Origin: Verrucomicrobiota bacterium
GTDB lineage: Bacteria > Verrucomicrobiota > Verrucomicrobiia > Limisphaerales > UBA1096
Length of the DNA stretch: 5,187 nucleotides
Assembly (NCBI GenBank): GCA_003972865.1
Contig: QOAX01000150.1
Coordinates: 1 to 5,187, forward strand
Direction of reading: 5' to 3'
Position 1 is the first letter of the stretch. Every line of letters begins with the position of its first letter. The notes under the pieces were generated by a model. It saw only the letters and a list, made by a program, of their open reading frames with translations. It did no database searches and was not told the DNA's origin. Of this stretch, positions 1 through 5,187 are shown piece by piece. Made by a program: the position numbers and the translations under genes.

Positions 1-1797
1 CCCAGCCGCAAAGCTCCGCAATGGTTCGTCGCCGGCGAGGTAGCGTCCGCCGGCGATCATTTCCTGCGACTGCACGTACGGCCCGCCGCGAACGATGATG
101 CGCGCGCCGATGCCACGTGTGTTGCCGCGCGCGCCGCGCAGCGCCACCGACACGCGGGGCGCGGTGGCGTTGTTGCGATAGAGCAGCGGCGGCTCGTTGA
201 GGCAGTTCACCACCACGTCCTGGTCCCCGTCGTTGTCGAGGTCGCACAGCGAAATGCCGTGCGAGATGTTTTTCGACTCGAAACCCCATTGGCTGCCGGC
301 CTCGGTGAAGCGCAGGCCGCCGTCGTTTCGAAAAACCATGTTGGGGACGGTCAGCGGTGGGTACAGAAAGACTTTTTTGCGTGCCTGCGCCGCCGGCAGT
401 TTGCCGAGCCTGGCGGTCCGCTCGATGGCGTCGAGGTCCTGCGTGTCGAACGCATGGCCGTTGGCGATCAGCAAATCCTCAAGGCCGTCGAGGTCCACGT
501 CGAGGAAGGTTGCACCCCAGGTCCACTCTGTGGCAGCGACACCGCTGAAGTTGGCTGTGTCCATGTAGCTGTTGTCACCCCGGTTCACGAGGAGCGTGTT
601 GCGGTGAATGATCGGCCGGTCGATCAACTCGTCGATCGGCTTGGCTAACGGATTGGTGATCATAATCTGCGTCATCTCGAGCAGGTGCGTGGGGCTCATC
701 ATGTCAGCGACGAAAAAGTCGTCGTGCCCGTCGCGGTTGATGTCGGCGAAGTCCACCGCCATCGCGAAGTAGCTGCGGTGGCGCAGCGCCATCTCGCCGA
801 TGAGCCGGAATTTGCCATCGCCCAGATTGATCCAAAACCGGTCCGGTGTCTGGAAGTCGTTGCAAACGTAAATGTCCGGCCGGCCGTCCTGGTTGACATC
901 GCGGATCATCACTGAAAGGCCAAGATCCCAGAACTCCTTCTTGATCGGTTTCGGTTCGCCGTTCTCGTCGAGCCAGTTGCCGTCTGTCCAGTTGACTTTT
1001 GTGAAGATTCCCCCGCCATCGTTGATATAAAGAAAGTCCGGCTCACCGACCTCGACCATTTCGCCACCCATGATGCGGATGCGATTAGCGTACTGGCCGG
1101 TGACCACCTGCTTGCCATTGATCGTGCGCACCGACACAGAGCCGCCCGAGCGCAGGACGGAGGTCTCGCCGTAGTTGGCGACGTAAATGTCGAGGTCGCC
1201 GTCGCCGTCCACGTCGCTCATCGCTACGGACGTCGAGCCGAACTTCGTCGCCTCGACGCCCGACGCCTTGGTTCGATTCGTAAACCGGCCGCTGCCGTCG
1301 TTGATGAAGAGCGCGTTTGGCCCGCCGCACGATGTCACAAACAGATCAAGATCACCGTCACCGTCCAGATCACCGAAAGCCGCGCCGGTGCTCGACATCC
1401 CCGGCGCACCGACCCCCGCCTCAGCCGTGATGTTTTTGAACTTCCAGTCACCGAGGTTTTTGAAAAGCCCGTTGTCGCCGTCGAGGCTGCAAAAATAAAG
1501 GTCACACAGGCCGTCGCCGTCTACGTCACCGGCGGCAACGCCGGCGCCGTTGAGCAGGTTGGCGTTGACCATTCGCGCGCGGGCCAGGCGGTTGGTGAAC
1601 CCGACGCCGGCGGCCTTGGCCGAAAGCAGCAAAAAGCCAGGGGCCTGGCCAACCGGCCGGTTCACTTTTGCCTCGCGGTAATTACCAAGATCGTGCCACT
1701 GCAACGGCGCGGCCGAGACAGTGGGCTTGGCCAAGCCGAAAAGGCACACGGTCAACACAAGGGCAAAAGCGATGCTGGAGGCGCTGCGTTCGGACAT
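1..1797 (-). CDS. Secreted FG-GAP/VCBS repeat protein with C-terminal ASPIC/UnbV domain (3' end beyond window)
   Basis: The frame is open from the ATG at 1797 to the window edge, giving 599 codons without a stop. Residues 1-29 look like a Sec signal peptide: Arg-4, a hydrophobic core at about 9-23, and a likely signal peptidase I site VSA|AP after Ala-29, so the protein is probably exported. Seven Asp-rich FG-GAP-type motifs follow, starting near residues 91 (DVDGDG), 143 (DLDGDGDLD), 195 (DVDGDGDLD), 300 (DVNQDGRPD), 352 (DINRDGHDD), 433 (DVDLDGLED) and 519 (DLDNDGDQD). Several are preceded or followed by the family pattern of a Phe/Asn-rich blade ('LFINDGSGRFTN', 'VFRNDGGLRFTE'). Such repeats usually form a beta-propeller with calcium-binding loops. 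From about residue 548 the sequence matches the start of an ASPIC/UnbV domain ('GIGARIIV', then 'IAGGRYLAGDEPL'). Longer inserts separate motifs 3-4 and 5-6. The function of these proteins is generally unknown; adhesion or extracellular binding is only inferred. The gene lies 60 bp downstream of the permease on the same strand. The start is set by the signal peptide, since no good ribosome binding site is visible. Confidence 0.93.
   Translation of the reverse strand, partial: MSERSASSIAFALVLTVCLFGLAKPTVSAAPLQWHDLGNYREAKVNRPVGQAPGFLLLSAKAAGVGFTNRLARARMVNANLLNGAGVAAGDVDGDGLCDLYFCSLDGDNGLFKNLGDWKFKNITAEAGVGAPGMSSTGAAFGDLDGDGDLDLFVTSCGGPNALFINDGSGRFTNRTKASGVEATKFGSTSVAMSDVDGDGDLDIYVANYGETSVLRSGGSVSVRTINGKQVVTGQYANRIRIMGGEMVEVGEPDFLYINDGGGIFTKVNWTDGNWLDENGEPKPIKKEFWDLGLSVMIRDVNQDGRPDIYVCNDFQTPDRFWINLGDGKFRLIGEMALRHRSYFAMAVDFADINRDGHDDFFVADMMSPTHLLEMTQIMITNPLAKPIDELIDRPIIHRNTLLVNRGDNSYMDTANFSGVAATEWTWGATFLDVDLDGLEDLLIANGHAFDTQDLDAIERTARLGKLPAAQARKKVFLYPPLTVPNMVFRNDGGLRFTEAGSQWGFESKNISHGISLCDLDNDGDQDVVVNCLNEPPLLYRNNATAPRVSVALRGARGNTRGIGARIIVRGGPYVQSQEMIAGGRYLAGDEPLRSFAAG
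1711..1797 (-). other. Signal peptide of the FG-GAP protein
   Basis: Residues 1-29 have a short polar start with Arg-4, a hydrophobic stretch (AFALVLTVCLFGLA) and a small-residue cleavage motif VSA before Ala-30. Cys-18 lies inside the hydrophobic core without a convincing lipobox at the right distance, so signal peptidase I is favoured over lipoprotein processing. One copy of the window's repeated palindrome (1724-1737) is embedded here and encodes part of GLAKP. Confidence 0.75.
1724..1737. repeat. Palindrome copy 1, GGCTTGGCCAAGCC
   Basis: This perfect 14-bp palindrome contains the 12-bp core GCTTGGCCAAGC shared with two other sites in the window. It lies within the signal-peptide codons of the FG-GAP gene. 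Confidence 0.7.
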
Positions 1798-1809
1798 TGG
1801 TCAGGCAAC

Positions 1810-1829
1810 GGGAGAGTGATCCGTCTCCC
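1810..1829. other. Small inverted repeat between permease and FG-GAP gene
   Basis: GGGAGA (1810-1815) and TCTCCC (1824-1829) form a 6-bp perfect stem with an 8-nt loop. It lies after the permease stop codon and ends 13 nt before the FG-GAP start. There is no T-run on the minus strand after the stem, so it does not look like a standard intrinsic terminator. It could attenuate transcription, protect an mRNA end, or be chance. Confidence 0.3.
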
Positions 1830-1857
1830 TCCCAAGTTCAATACCTCGGGCCGAGTT

Positions 1858-3177
1858 TCACGACGCCTCCGGCCGGTTCCTGGACTCGGGCAGCCTGTTC
1901 CATTGTGGCAGCAGCAAAACGCCGGCGATGAGGATCGAGATGCTCAGGGAGTGGAAGATGCCATCCCAGCCCCACTGCTCCTTGACCAACCCCGGCAGAG
2001 TGCCGCCAAGCACCGCACCAAAGGAGCCGAACCCGTTGATCAGCCCGGCTGCGGTGCCGGCTCCTTTCCGGGTTCCAAAGTCCACGGCGGCGGTTCCGCT
2101 AATGAGCGAATCGGGCGCATAGAGCAGAATGCCGATCATGAAAAACCCGGCGCCCAAGGCCAAGCGGTTTGCCGGAAGGTTGTCCATCAGGAAAAGCACA
2201 ACCGACAGGCTCAAGAGACACGTCACCGCCACCGGCATCCGTCGCGAGCCGAACACCTTGTCCGTCACGATACCGGCGATCAGGACGCTCAAGGGTCCGG
2301 CCAATTCGAACAGGGTGGCGATGGCCCCATCCATGAATCCGCTTGTCTCCCCACGGGTGCCCAGTTTCTCAGTGATGTAAACCGGCCCCCAAAACAGGAT
2401 CGCGTACCGTGTTGGCTTGAGGAAAAAATAAACTACAGCCAGCATCCGCACCATCGGATCCTTCAGCACCGAGATGATGTTTGCCCATGAGTGCTCCGGT
2501 TTCGAATCGGTCTCCACCCCGGCATTTTGTTTTTCCCCGTGATACTCCTCTATGCTTGGCAGGCCAACATCCTCCGGCCGGTTGCGCTGGAAGAAAACGA
2601 ACAGGAACCAGATGCACAGCAACACCCCGGCAGGGACAAAGAAGGCATACTGGTATCCCCACCGGGATGCAGCCCAGGCAGCCAGGGCTGAGGCCACCAC
2701 TCCACCAATCGCATAATTGGTGCACCACATCCCCATGATGGTTCCCCGCTCGCGCTGGGAGAAAAAATTACTGACATTCTTGGTCAACGGCGCCCAACCG
2801 GTGGACTGACACAAGCCCTGGATGAAGAAGAACACACCCAACGCCAGGGGCAGCGTGGAGACACCCATCATCACCCCGGCCAAAATCGAAACCAGCATGC
2901 CGCTCAGGATCACTTTCCGGGTGCCAATCCTGTCAGCGGTTATTCCCCAAATGAACTGGCCAATCGCGTACGCCATGAGGTAACCGAAGTCGATCCAGGC
3001 CATCTGCGAGTCCAACAACCCCACCTCCGTCCCCTCTCCAATCCCGGTCTTGGCGATGGAAAACGACTTGCGCGTCAGGTAAAGCCCAGCATAGCCCAGC
3101 CAAGTGAGGGCGAACATTTGCCAACGCCACCGCTCGTACCTCGGATCGTTCCCAAGCAGCTTGAAGATAAATTTCAT
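1858..3177 (-). CDS. MFS permease of the organophosphate:phosphate antiporter (OPA, GlpT/UhpT-like) family
   Basis: This is a 439-aa inner-membrane protein with about 12 predicted hydrophobic segments, the normal length for GlpT-like carriers. In GlpT, two arginines bind the phosphate group. Counterparts of both are visible: Arg-36 in 'GLYLTRKSFSIAK' at the end of helix 1, and Arg-257 in 'PTRYAILFWGPVYITEK', which resembles the GlpT helix-7 segment. The MFS loop 2-3 signature G-x3-D-R-x-G-x-R-K is at residues 78-88. The stretch 'KGAGTAAGLINGFGSFGAVLGG' (371-392) matches the conserved GlpT helix-11 region. A hydrophilic loop at about 197-232 links the two six-helix halves. The family exchanges phosphate for glycerol-3-phosphate, hexose phosphates or similar anions; the exact substrate cannot be read here. 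The ATG at 3177 is chosen because 'MKFIFKLLGNDPRYERWRWQ' resembles the family's usual N-terminus. An ATG at 3222 would add 15 residues and a TTG at 3351 would add 58, neither family-like. No strong ribosome binding site precedes any of them. The gene is divergent from the flavoprotein and upstream of the FG-GAP gene. Confidence 0.93.
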   Translation of the reverse strand: MKFIFKLLGNDPRYERWRWQMFALTWLGYAGLYLTRKSFSIAKTGIGEGTEVGLLDSQMAWIDFGYLMAYAIGQFIWGITADRIGTRKVILSGMLVSILAGVMMGVSTLPLALGVFFFIQGLCQSTGWAPLTKNVSNFFSQRERGTIMGMWCTNYAIGGVVASALAAWAASRWGYQYAFFVPAGVLLCIWFLFVFFQRNRPEDVGLPSIEEYHGEKQNAGVETDSKPEHSWANIISVLKDPMVRMLAVVYFFLKPTRYAILFWGPVYITEKLGTRGETSGFMDGAIATLFELAGPLSVLIAGIVTDKVFGSRRMPVAVTCLLSLSVVLFLMDNLPANRLALGAGFFMIGILLYAPDSLISGTAAVDFGTRKGAGTAAGLINGFGSFGAVLGGTLPGLVKEQWGWDGIFHSLSISILIAGVLLLPQWNRLPESRNRPEAS

Positions 3178-3220
3178 GACACCCAACGAGTTGGCAAAAT
3201 GTAGTTGAGGCGCGCGGGAC

Positions 3221-3228
3221 ATTTTAAA
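3221..3228 (-). promoter_or_regulatory. Candidate -10 element for the permease gene
   Basis: The minus strand reads TTTAAAAT, the most AT-rich patch of the intergenic region and similar to a sigma-70 -10 box. Transcription would then begin near 3213 and leave a leader of roughly 35 nt before the ATG at 3177. That would exclude the alternative ATG at 3222. No convincing -35 hexamer lies 16-18 bp upstream, so the call is weak. Confidence 0.25.
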
Positions 3229-3327
3229 CCCAAGTACTCGAGTAGGGCCGGGAAGATGCCGACTGCCCTGGCCAAGCGCAAGCCCACGGGCGGCGTCACC
3301 AGAAATAGCTATTGTCGCCCACATGGC

Positions 3328-3339
3328 GCTTGGCCAAGC
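3328..3339. repeat. Palindrome copy 2, GCTTGGCCAAGC
   Basis: This perfect 12-bp palindrome ends 11 nt before the ATG of the dehydrogenase gene, where a ribosome binding site would be expected. It is identical to the core at 1725-1736 and to the copy at 5134-5145. It could be an operator or a genome-wide iterated motif. Confidence 0.7.
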
Positions 3340-3350
3340 TCCGCGCGCCA

Positions 3351-5187
3351 ATGAAAGATCAGGCGAAAGTCGTCATCATCGGCGGCGGCATCACCGGCTG
3401 CAGCATCGCGTGGCACCTGGCTAGGCGCGGCTGGACCGATGTTCTGCTCCTCGAGAAGGGGGAACTGACCAGCGGCACCACGTTCCACTCCGTCGGCCTG
3501 GTCAGCCAGTTCCGCACCTCGCCCGCGCTGATGCGGCTGATGAACTACAGCATCGGGCTTTACGACCAATTCAGGGACGAGGGCGCCAACAACATCGGCT
3601 GGCACAAGGTCGGCAGCCTGCGCCTGGCCTCCAGCCCGAATCGGCTCAAGGCGCTGCAGCGGCAGGTCAGCCGGGCGCGCGGGCTGGGGCTCGATGTCGG
3701 CACCATCACTGCCAGTGAGGCGCTCGATATTGCGCCGTTTCTTTCGCCCGGGGGCATCGAGGGCGCGGTGCACATTCCCGACGACGGCTGGCTGGATCCC
3801 AACGGCATGAGTTCGCCAAGCGCGCCCGCGAGCTCGGCGTCGCCATCGAGACGAACTGCCGCGTCACCGGCATCGGCCGCGACGCCGCGGGCGCGGTCAC
3901 CCACGTCGAGACGGACCGGGGCATCGTGCAGACGACGATCCTCCTCAACGCCGCCGGGCAATGGGCGCCGCGCCTCTCGGCGATGGTTGGCGCGATCACG
4001 CCGATGGTGCCGGTGATGCACCAATACGTCACCACGCGGCACATTCCCGGCCATGAGTTGCCGGAGCAAACGCCGGTCGTGCGCGATCCCGACAACCTGT
4101 TTTACTTACGCGAGGAGGTTGGCGGCTTCCTCGTTGGCGGCTTCGAGCTGGAGCCGAAAACCTGGGCTGCCGGCGGTGTCTCGTGGGACTTCACCCAGCA
4201 ACTGCTGCCCGAGGATTGGGAACTATTCGAGCCGGTGATGGAGGGCGCGCTGCGGCGCATCCCGCTGATCGAGCAAGCCGAGGTTATCAAGCTGATCAAC
4301 GGCCCGGACGCCATGACGCCCGACGGCCACTACTGCCTCGGCCCGGTGCCGGGTGTGCCCGGGTTTTTCGTCGCCGCCGGCATGTCGCTCAACGGCATCG
4401 CCGGGGCCGGCGGCGTCGGCAAGGTGATGGCCGAGTGGATCATCGACGGCGAGCCATCGCTCGACCTGCACGAGATGAACATCCGCCGCTTCGGCGCAAA
4501 CTACGGCAACACCGACTTCGTCGCCGAGAAGGCGCGCGAGGTCTATCACTACTACTACCACCAACACTATCCGGCCGACGAAACCCTCTGGGCGCGCAAC
4601 CACCGCAGAAGCCCGCTGTACGACCGGCTCGCCGGACTCGGCGCGGAGTTCGGCGAGAAAAACGGCTGGGAACGCGTCAACTTTTTCCGCCCCGGCGAGC
4701 CCAGCCGCCAAGCGGCCGACGACCAGCACCAGTGGGGCTGGGGCCGCGCGCCGTATCACGATCTCATCCGCGAAGAATGCCTCGCCGCCCGCGAGCGCGT
4801 CGCGCTGTTCGACATGACTTCCTTCGGCAAATTCGAGGTCAGCGGCCCCGGCGCGCTTGGCCTGTTACAACGTGTCGCCTGCAACAACATCGACCGTCCC
4901 GACGGCTCGCTGGTTTACACGCAATTCCTCAACGCACACGGTGGCATCGAGAGCGACCTCACCGTTTGCCGACTGGCGGGCGACCGGTTTCGCATCATCA
5001 CCGGCACGTCGTTTTTGTCGAACGACCTTGAGTGGGTGCGCTCGCACGCGCCGGCCGACGGCTCGGTCGAGGTGCGCGACGTGACCGACGATTTGGCCTG
5101 CATCGGTTTGTGGGGGCCAAGCGCACGCGGCGTGCTTGGCCAAGCGACCGGCGACGACATCAGCAACGACGCCTTCCCCTACCTCAC
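3351..5187 (+). CDS. FAD-dependent dimethylglycine/sarcosine dehydrogenase-like protein with GcvT domain; frameshifted, 3' end beyond window
   Basis: Residues 1-153 (3351-3809) begin with a Rossmann FAD motif, GGGITG at 11-16, with Glu-35 placed to hold the ribose. The motif 'TSGTTFHSVGL' follows, and its His-46 aligns with the histidine that covalently binds FAD in mammalian dimethylglycine and sarcosine dehydrogenases. After 'DDGWLDPNGM' the frame breaks. The homologous protein resumes in another frame from 3809 ('EFAKRARELGV') and stays open to the window end, 459 more codons. That part has 'NAAGQWAP', the C-terminal FAD-domain segment 'GMSLNGIAGAGGVGK', an FAO_M-like middle region, and from about 4732 a GcvT-like folate-binding domain ('WGWGRAPYHDLIREECLAAR', 'ALFDMTSFGKFEVSGPGAL'). 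Family enzymes oxidise an N-methyl group and pass the one-carbon unit to tetrahydrofolate. The usual length is about 800 aa, so roughly 200 residues lie outside. The exact substrate is unknown. As read, frame 1 would stop at 4014-4016, giving a truncated 221-aa product. Good codon conservation after the break suggests a recent lesion or a sequence error. Confidence 0.88.
3805..3816 (+). other. Frameshift site in the dehydrogenase gene
   Basis: Upstream frame: D-P-N-G-M, ending with ATG at 3807-3809. Downstream frame: E-F-A-K-R-A-R, whose GAG codon begins at 3809. To rejoin the frames, the number of missing bases must be one more than a multiple of three. Relatives as I recall them have about two extra residues here (the DPxxLTxALA pattern). 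A loss of 7 nt therefore fits the family spacing better than a 1-nt loss, although a single missing G (ATGGAG read as ATGAG) would be the simplest error. No slippery heptamer is visible, so programmed frameshifting is unlikely. Confidence 0.85.
5134..5145. repeat. Palindrome copy 3, GCTTGGCCAAGC
   Basis: This exact 12-bp copy lies inside the GcvT-domain coding region, where it encodes part of VLGQA. The half-site GGCCAAGC occurs 12 bp earlier at 5115-5122. Its reading phase differs from that of copy 1, so the motif is not explained by a shared peptide. Confidence 0.7.

Larger units (their letters stand above)
3178..3350. promoter_or_regulatory. Divergent intergenic region with three short dyad symmetries
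   Basis: This 173-bp stretch separates the oppositely transcribed permease and flavoprotein genes, so it should carry both promoters. It contains CCAAC-GA-GTTGG (3183-3194), the perfect palindrome TACTCGAGTA (3235-3244) and GCTTGGCCAAGC (3328-3339). A degenerate copy of the last, 10 of 12 matches, is at 3266-3277. Such dyads could be operators for shared regulation, but the last motif also occurs inside genes, so a specific regulator cannot be claimed. No regulator gene is in view. Confidence 0.45.

Noticed and set aside
1810..1829. The hairpin as an intrinsic terminator for the permease.
   Set aside because: The stem has only 6 bp and no following T-run on the minus strand, so it is listed only as an inverted repeat.
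1693..2490. A 265-codon plus-strand open frame opposite the permease and FG-GAP start.
   Set aside because: Its translation is polar, low in structure and unlike any family I know. It lies antisense to two well-supported genes and is a GC-rich shadow frame.
3312..3350. TTG start at 3312 for the dehydrogenase, adding 13 residues.
   Set aside because: The ATG at 3351 places the FAD-binding strand right at the N-terminus as in the family, and TTG has no supporting ribosome binding site.
3178..3351. Longer permease starts (ATG at 3222, TTG at 3351).
   Set aside because: The added residues do not look like an OPA-family N-terminus, would cover the intergenic region and the likely -10 element, and have no better ribosome binding site.
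3805..3816. Programmed ribosomal frameshifting or a selenocysteine/recoding event.
   Set aside because: There is no slippery heptamer, no adjacent stop codon in the zero frame (the stop is about 200 nt later) and no obvious downstream stem; the family is not known for recoding.
3560..4759. Minus-strand open frames antisense to the dehydrogenase.
   Set aside because: Their compositions (Arg, Ala, Pro) are typical of complements of GC-rich codons, with no family motif.
4183..5031. A 282-codon plus-strand frame within the dehydrogenase region.
   Set aside because: It is Arg/Pro/Ala-rich and overlaps the frame that carries clear FAO_M and GcvT similarity, so it is a shadow frame.
1..5187. CRISPR arrays, tRNA or rRNA genes, insertion sequences, integrase or phage genes, toxin-antitoxin or defence systems.
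   Set aside because: Nearly all bases are accounted for by the three genes, and no regularly spaced repeats, transposase motifs or tRNA-like folds were seen.

Overview
The window holds three protein-coding genes and very little non-coding DNA. Two genes lie on the minus strand: a secreted FG-GAP/ASPIC-UnbV repeat protein that runs off the left edge, and an MFS permease of the organophosphate:phosphate antiporter (GlpT-like) family. One gene lies on the plus strand: a dimethylglycine/sarcosine-dehydrogenase-type flavoprotein that runs off the right edge and is interrupted by a frameshift. DNA is GC-rich throughout. None of the three genes has a clear Shine-Dalgarno sequence. A large secreted FG-GAP/ASPIC-UnbV protein, weak ribosome binding sites and high GC fit Verrucomicrobiota or Planctomycetota, possibly an environmental or marine lineage. 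This taxonomic guess is an inference from gene content and is not proven by the sequence.

Layout. Positions 1-1797 (minus) encode 599 codons of the FG-GAP protein: a signal peptide, seven Asp-rich FG-GAP-type motifs and the beginning of the ASPIC/UnbV domain. A 60-bp gap (1798-1857) with one small hairpin separates it from the permease gene (1858-3177, minus, 439 aa), which lies upstream in transcription order, so the two could be co-transcribed. Positions 3178-3350 form a divergent intergenic region with three short dyad symmetries and only weak promoter candidates. Positions 3351-5187 (plus) encode the flavoprotein in the order FAD-binding DAO domain, central FAO_M-type segment, GcvT-like folate-binding domain. 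The reading frame changes at about 3807-3811.

How the genes may work together. The permease and the oxidoreductase are divergently transcribed from a shared 173-bp region. They may belong to one catabolic locus, with uptake of an anionic organic compound and oxidative demethylation of an N-methylated amine to a tetrahydrofolate-bound one-carbon unit, but the sequence does not fix the substrate.

No new system is evident. The most unusual signals are the frameshift in an otherwise well-conserved enzyme and three exact copies of the 12-bp palindrome GCTTGGCCAAGC, two inside genes and one just before a start codon. That is far more than chance predicts for 5.2 kb. I see no RNA genes, CRISPR array, insertion sequence or origin.
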